DNA of 39,726 nucleotides, taken from Bacteroidales bacterium (lineage in GTDB: Bacteria > Bacteroidota > Bacteroidia > Bacteroidales > Azobacteroidaceae). Positions 8,407-15,672 of this stretch are shown here, piece after piece. Location of the stretch: positions 1-39,726 of the forward strand of contig BHEP01000024.1 of assembly GCA_003851245.1 (NCBI GenBank), given 5' to 3'. Under the pieces are notes generated by a model, which did not search any database, was not told the origin of the DNA, and saw only the letters and a program-made list of their open reading frames with translations. How positions within the stretch are numbered: position 1 is the first letter of the stretch; each line of letters opens with the position of its first letter. A program made the position numbers and the translations under genes.

Positions 8407-9039
8407 CTAAAAAAATCTTTCGTAAATAGTGTAGGCTGCGCCAAAAATGGCCAATACAATGATAACCGAGCCAACCACGCGGTTCATGATCCAAAGACCT
8501 CGAAGATTGAAGCTACTCCTCAACTTTCCTATAAGGCCAGTTATTATAAACCACCAGCAAAGGGCTCCCAAGACAATTCCCAGCAATCCAACAAAAACTG
8601 AAAATAGGGTATCTTCTGAGGAGATGAAATTGAAACGCGCAAAAAGAGCTATGAATAAGAATATGACAAAGGGGTTGGATAGGGTTAAAAAAAATGCTGT
8701 TATTGCATCCTGCGAATAGGTGTTAAGGCCTTCTTGTGGCTTCTTAAGATTCTTAGAAGGGTTGGATCTATAGGTGTAGACCCCAAAAAACATAAGTAGG
8801 AGGCTGCCTGCTAACTGCAAAATATCTTGGTTGTTTTGTATGAAATCGAATATAAAACTCATACCCAAGCAGGTGAGCAAGGCATATATAGCGTCAGAAA
8901 CCGTTGCTCCCAAGCCCGATGCAAAGCCATGCCAACGCCCCTTGTTCAAGGTGCGCTGAATGCACAGCAATCCTATAGGTCCCATGGGGGCAGAAACAAG
9001 GATGCCAATAAGAAAGCCTTTGTAAAGGATAGTTTCCAT
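8407..9039 (-). CDS. LysE/RhtB family amino-acid exporter
   Basis: Inner-membrane translocator of the LysE superfamily, which exports amino acids or related small molecules; the substrate is not predictable. From the ATG at 9039 it is 210 aa (METILYKGFL...), the usual size, with about six hydrophobic segments. The family hallmark near the N-terminus is PMGPIGLLCIQRTLNKGRWHG, followed by GLGATVSDAIYA. The central SNPFVIFLFIALFARFN segment is also typical. The frame stays open to an ATG at 9063, but a perfect TAnnTTTG box lies at 9051-9044 between the two ATGs, so the upstream start would precede the promoter. The gene appears monocistronic and follows the mdh terminator. Confidence 0.88.
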   Translation of the reverse strand: METILYKGFLIGILVSAPMGPIGLLCIQRTLNKGRWHGFASGLGATVSDAIYALLTCLGMSFIFDFIQNNQDILQLAGSLLLMFFGVYTYRSNPSKNLKKPQEGLNTYSQDAITAFFLTLSNPFVIFLFIALFARFNFISSEDTLFSVFVGLLGIVLGALCWWFIITGLIGKLRSSFNLRGLWIMNRVVGSVIIVLAIFGAAYTIYERFF

Positions 9040-9043
9040 GATG

Positions 9044-9074
9044 CAAAGATACAATTTAATCAAAAAAAAAACAA
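9044..9074 (-). promoter_or_regulatory. Promoter of the LysE-type exporter, embedded in the mdh terminator
   Basis: On the minus strand TTG (9074-9072), a 20-nt spacer and TATCTTTG (9051-9044) match the Bacteroidota consensus exactly. The -7 box ends only 4 nt before the ATG at 9039, so the mRNA should be leaderless or nearly so. The TTG lies inside the terminator stem of mdh. Confidence 0.75.
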
Positions 9075-9120
9075 GCCATGTTTCATTAAAAGACGAAACA
9101 TGGCTTGTTTTTTTTGATTA
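9057..9120. terminator. Bidirectional-looking terminator downstream of mdh
   Basis: ACAAGCCATGTTTC (9071-9084) pairs perfectly with GAAACATGGCTTGT (9095-9108) around a 10-nt loop. The stem is flanked by a run of 10 A and a run of 8 T, and the outer TAATC/GATTA ends extend the inverted repeat to 64 bp. On the minus strand it ends mdh; a U-run is available in either direction. Confidence 0.9.
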
Positions 9121-9165
9121 CTGTTTATTGTGATTCATACGAGAAGTCACAATAGCAAATAGCAC

Positions 9166-10107
9166 TTAGAGAGCTTTTATTTCTTTTAGTACATCATTTG
9201 TTTTGCGAACGGCTTCAGCACTTTTAGCAAACAATGCTTTTTCTTCTGCATCTAGCTTTATTTCAATTATTTTTTCCACTCCATTGCGGCCAATTACTGC
9301 AGGCACGCCAATGCAAATATCGTTTTGTCCGTATTCTCCTTCAAGAGCAACACAGCAAGGAATTACTCGCTTGTAGTCGCGAATGATTGATTCGGCAACA
9401 TATGCACCAGCAGCGCCAGGAGCATACCAAGCAGAAGTGCCAAGCAAGCCTGTTAGTGTGGCTCCACCTACCATGGTGTCGGCAACAACCTTATTCAATT
9501 TTTCTGCATCAAGAATCTCCGAAACAGCTACGCCTGCGCAAGTTGCCATTCTCTTAAGAGGGATCATTGTAGTATCTCCATGACCACCAATCACCATGCC
9601 TTCTATTTGTGAGGGGTTGGCATTCATTGCTTGACTCAAGTAATATTTGAAACGAGAGCTGTCTAATGTACCACCCATACCGATAATACGATTTTTAGGA
9701 AGTCCTGTAGACTTCAATGTTAGGTAAGTCATTGTATCCATAGGGTTGGATATAACAATGATGATGGCATTGGGCGAAAACTTTAGGCAGCTTTCGGCAA
9801 CGCTCTTTACTATTGTTGCGTTTACGCCTATCAGCTCCTCGCGTGTCATACCTGGTTTGCGGGGGATGCCCGAGGTGATGATTACCACTTCTGAATTAGC
9901 GGTTTTTGAGTAGTCGTTTGTTACTCCAACGATGCTTGTTTCAAAAGCCAGGGTATTGGCAGTTTGCATCATATCCATAGCCTTACCTTCGGCAACGCCT
10001 TCTTTTACGTCCAACATCACTACCTCGTCTGCAATTTTGTTGAATGCAAGTACATTAGCACAGGTGGCGCCTACATTTCCAGCGCCTACAACGGTTACTT
10101 TTGCCAT
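9166..10107 (-). CDS. mdh: Malate dehydrogenase (LDH-like type)
   Basis: Interconverts malate and oxaloacetate with NAD in the cytoplasm, in the partial TCA/fumarate-reduction pathway typical of Bacteroidales. 313 aa, full length. Visible: the NAD-binding GAGNVG at 8-13, Asp33 selecting NAD, the substrate-loop arginines R83 and R89 (IPRKPGMTRE), the ISNPMD segment near 119-124, R152 (LDSSRF) and catalytic His176 in GGHGDTT. The arginine loop supports malate rather than lactate as substrate. The gene stands alone: a strong terminator follows, and a divergent gene lies upstream. A -7-like TAATTTTG at 10174-10167 could be its promoter, but no matching TTG is seen. Confidence 0.97.
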   Translation of the reverse strand: MAKVTVVGAGNVGATCANVLAFNKIADEVVMLDVKEGVAEGKAMDMMQTANTLAFETSIVGVTNDYSKTANSEVVIITSGIPRKPGMTREELIGVNATIVKSVAESCLKFSPNAIIIVISNPMDTMTYLTLKSTGLPKNRIIGMGGTLDSSRFKYYLSQAMNANPSQIEGMVIGGHGDTTMIPLKRMATCAGVAVSEILDAEKLNKVVADTMVGGATLTGLLGTSAWYAPGAAGAYVAESIIRDYKRVIPCCVALEGEYGQNDICIGVPAVIGRNGVEKIIEIKLDAEEKALFAKSAEAVRKTNDVLKEIKAL

Positions 10108-10200
10108 AATAAATTGTCTTTATTTTTAATTAATAAATTGTTTTTGCTTGTTCCTATATTTCCCTACAAAATTACTAAAAGCAAATCTATTAAAGAAATA

Positions 10201-10222
10201 TTTCTCTAATAATTTCTCTAAT
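10201..10222. repeat. Tandem direct repeat upstream of mdh
   Basis: TTTCTCTAAT occurs at 10201-10210 and 10213-10222, a 12-bp period, and the palindrome AGAAATATTTCT (10194-10205) overlaps the first copy. It lies about 95-115 bp upstream of the mdh start, in the gap between divergent genes, and could be a regulator site. It is AT-rich, so chance is possible. Confidence 0.4.
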
Positions 10223-10322
10223 TTGATGTTATTTTTACTGAATCTTATGCTGAATCATCTACAAAGAGTGATAGAATAAACGGTATATTTATATGATTTG
10301 ATACAAAAGAGGACGATATAAA

Positions 10323-10353
10323 TTGGATACTTGGAGTAGAAATCTTACTTTTG
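10323..10353 (+). promoter_or_regulatory. Promoter of the coiled-coil membrane protein gene
   Basis: TTG (10323-10325), a 20-nt spacer and TACTTTTG (10346-10353) match the Bacteroidota consensus. Transcription should start near 10360, giving a short leader before the ATG at 10365 or 10386. Confidence 0.75.
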
Positions 10354-10385
10354 TGTTGAATAAAATGTTAAAAGAAAATTTTCTT

Positions 10386-11279
10386 ATGAAGGGAAAGCAA
10401 ACTTTATGGATTGGTATTGTGCTGTTATTGGTGGTAATTGTTTTACTGGCAGGATATTATATCTATCAACAGAAGCAAGATATGAGTGAGTTGGTGCAGC
10501 AGTTTGACTTAGAGAAGGAAGCTCTGGGCGATGAATTTAACGAACTCTCTACGCAATATGTATCCCTACAATTTGAGGGCAACAAGTTTTCGGTGAGCAA
10601 CGATTCTCTAGTTTCAAAACTTGAAAGCGAGCAAGTAAAGGTACAGCGCTTGATGGAAGAGTTGCGTACTGTAAAATCGTCAAATGCCAGGCGCGTATCC
10701 GAACTCAAGAATGAGCTAGAAACGCTAAAAAGGATTATGCGAGGATATATACAGCAAATAGATTCCCTCAATCAGCTCAATCAGGTATTGACTCAAGAAA
10801 ATAAGCAGGTAACGCAAAAATATCGCCAGTCGCAAGAGGTAGTAAGCCTGCTGTCGAAGGAGAAGGGCGAATTGTCGGAAAGAGTTAGCCTTGCCTCCAA
10901 GTTGGATGCAGGAAATATTTCGGCAAGAGGTATTACCAACAAAAATAAAGCTACCAATCAGATAAATAAGATAGATCAGTTGGCAATAAACTTTACAATA
11001 AATAAAAATATAACAGCGCCTGTAGGCGAAAAGGACATATATATTAGAATACAAAAGCCCGACGATGATGTTTTGATAAAAAGCAAACTCAATGTTTTTA
11101 CTTATGAAAATAAGGAGATAAATTATTCCAGTAAGCGTACAATAGAATATACAGGCGAAGAAATGGCGCTGACCATTTATTGGAAGGTCGAAGAGTTTTT
11201 ATCGCCAGGCACTTATAGGGTTTTCCTATTTGCCGACGGCAATCAGATAGGAAGCCATTCCTTTAAATTAGAAAAATAG
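10386..11279 (+). CDS. Membrane-anchored coiled-coil protein, conserved in Bacteroidales, function unknown
   Basis: 297 aa from the ATG at 10386. One N-terminal membrane segment (about 7-27) is followed by a long coiled coil rich in E, K, Q and L (about 30-175) and a small predicted beta domain (about 190-297) that contains DIYIRIQKPDDDV, RTIEYTGEEM and a FLSPGTYRVFLFADG stretch. The topology suggests an inner-membrane anchor with the domain in the periplasm. I recall similar proteins in Bacteroides, also annotated as hypothetical. An ATG at 10365 (MLKENFL) is the alternative start. A TTG at 10323 is excluded because it forms the -33 box. The epimerase gene follows after 17 nt. No function is assigned. 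Confidence 0.8.
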   Translation: MKGKQTLWIGIVLLLVVIVLLAGYYIYQQKQDMSELVQQFDLEKEALGDEFNELSTQYVSLQFEGNKFSVSNDSLVSKLESEQVKVQRLMEELRTVKSSNARRVSELKNELETLKRIMRGYIQQIDSLNQLNQVLTQENKQVTQKYRQSQEVVSLLSKEKGELSERVSLASKLDAGNISARGITNKNKATNQINKIDQLAINFTINKNITAPVGEKDIYIRIQKPDDDVLIKSKLNVFTYENKEINYSSKRTIEYTGEEMALTIYWKVEEFLSPGTYRVFLFADGNQIGSHSFKLEK

Positions 11280-11296
11280 TTTTAATCTACTAGTCT

Positions 11297-12217
11297 ATGA
11301 TGGCAGAAAAAGGCAAGCGAATAGTTGTCACAGGAGGAACGGGGCTTATTGGGAGTCGCTTATCGGAATTGCTGGCTGCCGATTATCAATTGACAGTACT
11401 CACTAGGAGTACACATATGATCAGCAATAATCCAAGTATCAAATATGTAAGCTGGAATGGCGAAAGCTCTTTAGCAAGCATCCTCGAAGGGGCTTATGGA
11501 ATCATCAATCTAGGAGGTGAAAACATAGGCAGCAAGGCTTGGACAAAGCAGCAAAAAGAGAAAATTATCAATAGCAGGCTGGATCTGGCTCAGCATCTTG
11601 CATCTTGTTTGGTAGCGCTAAAAGAAAGACCACAAGTGTGGATACAGGCTTCAGCTACAGGATATTACGGTATAGATAAAAATCAAATTTTTGATGAATC
11701 CTCACCACTAGGCACTGGCTTTTTGGCGCAGGTATGCGAGGCCTGGGAAGGAGTTCTCCAAAAAGTAGAGGTGGCAGGTTTGCGTAAAATATTTATCCGA
11801 ACAGGGCTCGTGCTCTCTCCGGCAGCAGAATTGTGGAAGCAATTGACACTGACTCTTCCTTTTCGTTTTGCCGTAGTGGCGGGCAGTGGCAAGCAAAAAC
11901 TTCCATGGATACATATAGATGATGAATTGAGGGCTATCATCTTCCTTTTGGAAAACCAAGACTGCCAGGGATCATTCAACCTCGTTGCACCAAGGGCATG
12001 TACAATGCAAGATTTGGTGCAGACAATAGGTTTGCACAAACCCATATACTTCAATATTCATATTTCCAAAATGCTGCTAGGCCTTGTTTTGGGCAAGGAA
12101 AAAACTAGGGAACTGATTTTGGTAGACCAAGAGATAAAGCCTACTCGATTGCTCGAAGCAGGCTTTAAATTTGGTTGTCAAAATATTGGTGAGGGAGTTA
12201 AAAGGTGTTTTATTTAA
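11297..12217 (+). CDS. TIGR01777-type NAD(P)-dependent epimerase/oxidoreductase (YfcH-like)
   Basis: Extended short-chain dehydrogenase of 306 aa. A nucleotide-binding VTGGTGLIGSRL motif lies at about 11-22. GGENIGSKAWTKQQKEKI, typical of the family, and an SATGYYG active-site segment lie in the middle. A DUF1731-type C-terminal tail follows (about 255-303; IKPTRLLEAGFKF). The physiological substrate of this family is unknown. A second ATG directly follows the first (11300), so the start is uncertain by one codon. It is probably co-transcribed with the preceding coiled-coil gene. Its last 8 nt overlap the 3' end of the convergent rseP gene, with no terminator between. Confidence 0.92.
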   Translation: MMAEKGKRIVVTGGTGLIGSRLSELLAADYQLTVLTRSTHMISNNPSIKYVSWNGESSLASILEGAYGIINLGGENIGSKAWTKQQKEKIINSRLDLAQHLASCLVALKERPQVWIQASATGYYGIDKNQIFDESSPLGTGFLAQVCEAWEGVLQKVEVAGLRKIFIRTGLVLSPAAELWKQLTLTLPFRFAVVAGSGKQKLPWIHIDDELRAIIFLLENQDCQGSFNLVAPRACTMQDLVQTIGLHKPIYFNIHISKMLLGLVLGKEKTRELILVDQEIKPTRLLEAGFKFGCQNIGEGVKRCFI

Positions 12218-13532
12218 ATATAAACCTCACCAAATCGTTGCCATTGGCAAATAACAAGAGTGCTATCAAGAATATCATGCCTCCCATTTGGGCGTACTCC
12301 ATAAATTTTTCATTGGGTTTTCTGCGGGCAACTAATTCATATAGTAAAAACATGACATGACCTCCATCCAGGGCCGGTATGGGCAAGAGGTTCATCACAC
12401 CCAATATAATAGAAAGGAAAGCTGTGCGGGTCCAGAAAATTTCCCAGTTCCAACTTGTAGGAAATAGGGTACCAATGGTACCAAATCCGCCCAAACTTTG
12501 AGCTCCTTGTTTGGAGAAGATGAATTTGAACTGACCAAGATAGCTCTCTATGGTTGATATTCCTAGCTTTATTCCTGCGGGTATGGACTCAAAAAACCCG
12601 TATTTTACCGATACTGTTTGGTATATTTCCAATGGGTTTTTCACAAAAACGCCAAGTTTACCTTCTTCGGTAGTGCTTATATTTTGGCTAATTACCTGTC
12701 CATCTCTGTAAAAATTGAGGGAGATATTTTCTCCTTTATTGGCATTAAGTATCTTAGAAATTTCTGTGAAGTCGAGGGTATAGTTTTCACCAATGCCCAC
12801 AATGCTATCTCCCACTTGCAGTCCTGCCTCCGAGGCTGGCGAGTCGGCCATCAACTCGCTGACAACAAATGGACTGCGAATCCTGAAGTTTTCAGGGTCT
12901 TTTTCAAAGACAATGTTCTTGAAGTCGTCAGGAAGATTTATATTGTGTTCACTTCCATTTCTCAATACCGTGACGTGCTTGGCACCAGCAATTGCCATCA
13001 GGGCATCACCATTCATTTCGTTGAGTTCAGTGCCATCGGCAGCAATTGGTATGTCGCCTATCTGGAAGCCCGCTTTTTGTGCCGTTTCTCCATACGAAAG
13101 CCCCATGCTTATATTGCGTAGGGGAAGGTACTCGTTGCCCCAATGAAACAATATCATAGAATATATAAAGAAGGCTAGCAAGAAATTCATCATCACGCCC
13201 CCAATCATTATTAATAGTCGTTGCCACGCAGGTTTGGCTCTAAACTCCCACTCTTTGGGCTCCTGCGCCATTGCTTCTTTGTCCATGCTTTCGTCAATCA
13301 TTCCAGATATTTTAACATATCCGCCAAGGGGAAGCCATCCAAGACCATATTCAGTGTCAGAGTTTTTGGGCTTAAATTTAAAAAGCGTAAACCAAGGATT
13401 AAAGAATAAGTAAAATTTTTCTACCCTAACCTTAAATATTCTCGCAAAGAAGAAATGCCCGAATTCGTGGACAATTACGAGTATTGAGAGACTTAGAATG
13501 AGTTGAAATGCACGTATTAATGTTGTTTCCAT
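12210..13532 (-). CDS. rseP: Site-2 zinc metalloprotease RseP, two PDZ domains
   Basis: Inner-membrane intramembrane protease that cleaves anti-sigma factors and leftover signal peptides. 440 aa. The zinc-binding HEFGH lies at residues 22-26 in the first membrane helix, and the third ligand, Asp389, is in PIPALDGGH. Two PDZ domains fill the periplasmic middle (GLSYGETAQKAGFQIGD and VSELMADSPASEAGLQVGD). RseP-type proteases degrade FecR-like proteins in other bacteria, so this one could act on the PUL anti-sigma factor at 6612-7607; that link is inference. It lies 28 nt after dxr in a probable M23-dxr-rseP operon. Its 3' end overlaps the convergent epimerase gene by 8 nt. Confidence 0.96.
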   Translation of the reverse strand: METTLIRAFQLILSLSILVIVHEFGHFFFARIFKVRVEKFYLFFNPWFTLFKFKPKNSDTEYGLGWLPLGGYVKISGMIDESMDKEAMAQEPKEWEFRAKPAWQRLLIMIGGVMMNFLLAFFIYSMILFHWGNEYLPLRNISMGLSYGETAQKAGFQIGDIPIAADGTELNEMNGDALMAIAGAKHVTVLRNGSEHNINLPDDFKNIVFEKDPENFRIRSPFVVSELMADSPASEAGLQVGDSIVGIGENYTLDFTEISKILNANKGENISLNFYRDGQVISQNISTTEEGKLGVFVKNPLEIYQTVSVKYGFFESIPAGIKLGISTIESYLGQFKFIFSKQGAQSLGGFGTIGTLFPTSWNWEIFWTRTAFLSIILGVMNLLPIPALDGGHVMFLLYELVARRKPNEKFMEYAQMGGMIFLIALLLFANGNDLVRFIFK

Positions 13533-13560
13533 TTATTATTTTAATTGTTTATATTCTAAT

Positions 13561-14715
13561 TTAATGATTACTGAGCGAGTAGGCAATTTCTCTAGCTTGG
13601 GCATCTGTTTGCACATAATCGTCATAATTGGGTAGGGCAATAAAATTTGCCTTACTCATTGTTTTCTCTATCACATCCGACATTTGCATAAATTTAATTT
13701 TCTCGTCTAAGAAAGCCGCTACCGCAATTTCGTTGGCAGCATTGAGTATGCAGGGCATATTCCCCCCTTTTGCAATGGCATCAAAGGCAAAGGCAAGGTT
13801 GGGAAATTTTTCTGTGTCGGCTTCTTCAAATCTCAGGGCACTTATTTTTTTAAAATCCAACCTCTCAAAAGTAGAGGCTATTCTGTGGGGAAAAGCCAGG
13901 GCATATTGTATGGGCAAGCGCATGTCGGGAAGACCCAGTTGGGCTTTGATGGAGCCATCCTCAAACTGCACCATAGAATGTATGATGGATTGTGGGTGCA
14001 CCAATATATCTATCTGCTTGGGCTCTACATCGAATAGCCATTTGGCCTCTATCATTTCGAGACCCTTATTCATCATAGAGGCCGAATCTATTGTAATTTT
14101 TGCCCCCATGGCCCAGTTGGGATGTCGAAGAGCTTGTTCTCTTGTAACTGTTTGTAGGTTTTTTTTCGTATACTCTCTGAACGGACCACCAGAGGCAGTA
14201 AGAATAATTTTTTCTATGGGATTGTTGTATTCTCCAACCAGGCATTGAAAAATGGCGGAATGTTCGGAGTCTACAGGGATGATGGCCGACTTGTGTTTGA
14301 TAGCCATATTCATGATCATTTCACCAGCCACAACCAGTGTTTCCTTATTGGCTAGTGCTATTGTTTTTCCAGCTTCTATGGCCTTTATTGTAGGTTTGAG
14401 TCCAGCGAAGCCCACTAGAGCAGTAAGCACCAAGTCTATATCTTTGGCAACTACAACCTGCGAAATGGCCTCCTGCCCAGCCCATACCTTTATGGGAAGG
14501 TCTTTGAGAGCCTCTTTAAGTTTGGGGTATAGGCTTTCGTTGGCTATTACCACCATGTCGGGCTTAAATTCTTTAGCTTGCTGTATCAATAAGTCTACAT
14601 TATTGTTGGCAGTAAGGGCGTAGACTTCAAACTTATCAGAATTTTGGCGAATCACCTCTAATGCCTGTGTGCCAATAGAGCCAGTGGAGCCAATGATGGC
14701 TATTTGTTTTGTCAT
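13561..14715 (-). CDS. dxr: 1-deoxy-D-xylulose 5-phosphate reductoisomerase
   Basis: Converts DXP to 2-C-methyl-D-erythritol 4-phosphate with NADPH, the committed step of the MEP isoprenoid pathway. 384 aa from the ATG at 14715 (MTKQIAIIG). Visible: the NADPH motif GSTGSIG (9-15), the metal-binding VDSEHSAIFQ, the SGGPFR flexible-loop segment, ITIDSASMMNKGLEMIEA and HPQSIIHSMVQFEDGS. The frame stays open to an ATG at 14730, but that would overlap the upstream peptidase gene and place five non-conserved residues before the nucleotide fold. With the chosen start the gap is 4 nt. Second gene of the M23-dxr-rseP cluster. Confidence 0.97.
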   Translation of the reverse strand: MTKQIAIIGSTGSIGTQALEVIRQNSDKFEVYALTANNNVDLLIQQAKEFKPDMVVIANESLYPKLKEALKDLPIKVWAGQEAISQVVVAKDIDLVLTALVGFAGLKPTIKAIEAGKTIALANKETLVVAGEMIMNMAIKHKSAIIPVDSEHSAIFQCLVGEYNNPIEKIILTASGGPFREYTKKNLQTVTREQALRHPNWAMGAKITIDSASMMNKGLEMIEAKWLFDVEPKQIDILVHPQSIIHSMVQFEDGSIKAQLGLPDMRLPIQYALAFPHRIASTFERLDFKKISALRFEEADTEKFPNLAFAFDAIAKGGNMPCILNAANEIAVAAFLDEKIKFMQMSDVIEKTMSKANFIALPNYDDYVQTDAQAREIAYSLSNH

Positions 14716-14719
14716 ATAT

Positions 14720-15589
14720 TTAGAATGCAATAAATTCTTCAGGATCTACCGGCGATCCCTTGTACCATAGTTCAAAATGCAGGTGGGAGCCCGTGGAGAG
14801 GGTGCCTGTATTTCCTACAAGCGCTATTACCTCTCCTGCATTTACCTCTTGCCCTATTTTTTTCAACAATACGGCATTGTGTTTATATATGGAAATCATT
14901 CCATTTTTGTGCTGTAGTTGTATGTTGTATCCTGTATTTGCATCAAAACCAGCATATACCACCGTTCCTTTGAGTGTTGCGAGCACGCTAGATTTTTCGG
15001 CAGCAGCTATATCTGTACCAAAATGCCTTTCGGCGGCATCGAAATGCGAGGATACAATTCCTTTGACGGGCCTGAAAAACATGGTGTTTTCGGGGATGTC
15101 GGTAGAGGCATTGGATGATAAAACGGTGAGATTGTATTTTTCCTCTTCGGCGTATTTGTCAAGAATTTTTTTTGTTTCTGGCGATTTCTCTAAGCTTTTG
15201 ATATCTTCTTTGTCTATTTTTTGTAGGGCATATACGGAATCTATTTCCATGTCTCCTCGAAGTATGCTTCCCAAATTATTCATGTAAAGCATCTGGCTTT
15301 CCATGGCCATTGTCAAGGAGTCTGCGCGCAGGGCATTATTTACCATGCTTTGTCGGACTTCGGTTTCCAAATATCCGGGCAAGTAGTTTCTTATGGGCGT
15401 ATTGATGATAACAATAGAGGTTAGAGTAATCATAAGGACGGTAAAAAAAGCTATGGAAAGAAATGCCTCAAGACGAGACATCCTAAAAGAGAATACTTCT
15501 TCTAGGGTGTTTTCGTTGAGAAAAGATAGCTTGTATTTGAAGCGCATCTTTTTCCAGAAGTTTGATTTTTTTCTTGCTTTACCTGCCAT
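14720..15589 (-). CDS. Membrane-anchored M23 family (LytM-type) metallopeptidase
   Basis: Predicted peptidoglycan endopeptidase tethered to the inner membrane and acting in the periplasm. 289 aa. A basic cytoplasmic start (1-40), one membrane helix (about 42-63), a helical linker, then the M23 domain. The full zinc and catalytic set is present: H189 and D193 (HFGTD), H237 (IYKHN), H269 and H271 (HLHFE), so it should be active rather than a degenerate activator such as EnvC. It starts the cluster with dxr and rseP. A -7 box TACCTTTG lies about 35 nt upstream. The exact bond cleaved is unknown. Confidence 0.93.
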   Translation of the reverse strand: MAGKARKKSNFWKKMRFKYKLSFLNENTLEEVFSFRMSRLEAFLSIAFFTVLMITLTSIVIINTPIRNYLPGYLETEVRQSMVNNALRADSLTMAMESQMLYMNNLGSILRGDMEIDSVYALQKIDKEDIKSLEKSPETKKILDKYAEEEKYNLTVLSSNASTDIPENTMFFRPVKGIVSSHFDAAERHFGTDIAAAEKSSVLATLKGTVVYAGFDANTGYNIQLQHKNGMISIYKHNAVLLKKIGQEVNAGEVIALVGNTGTLSTGSHLHFELWYKGSPVDPEEFIAF

Positions 15590-15623
15590 GGGCGAATAAT
15601 TAACTTGAAAATTTTAATGCCGA

Positions 15624-15631
15624 CAAAGGTA
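15624..15631 (-). promoter_or_regulatory. -7 box of the M23-dxr-rseP operon
   Basis: TACCTTTG on the minus strand (15631-15624) is a perfect TAnnTTTG match and predicts a leader of about 28 nt. No TTG is found at the expected -33 distance, where the AATTACG repeats lie, so only half the promoter is supported. Confidence 0.55.
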
Positions 15632-15640
15632 CTAAAAAAT

Positions 15641-15672
15641 AATTACGAATTGCGAATTATTAATTACGAATT
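15641..15672. repeat. Short intergenic AATTACGAATT repeats
   Basis: ATTACGAATT occurs at about 15642-15651 and 15663-15672, with a degenerate GCGAATTA between. The block starts in the intergenic gap and touches the stop codon of the deacetylase-like gene. I associate strings of this motif with intergenic DNA of Bacteroidota; no other copy was seen in this window. Confidence 0.5.

Noticed and set aside
10323..10385. Longer start (TTG) for the coiled-coil membrane protein
   Set aside because: The TTG is the -33 element of a consensus promoter, so it is not transcribed.
12618..13146. Plus-strand open frames of 167 and 117 codons opposite rseP
   Set aside because: Antisense to the PDZ-coding part of a clear rseP gene; no recognisable protein.
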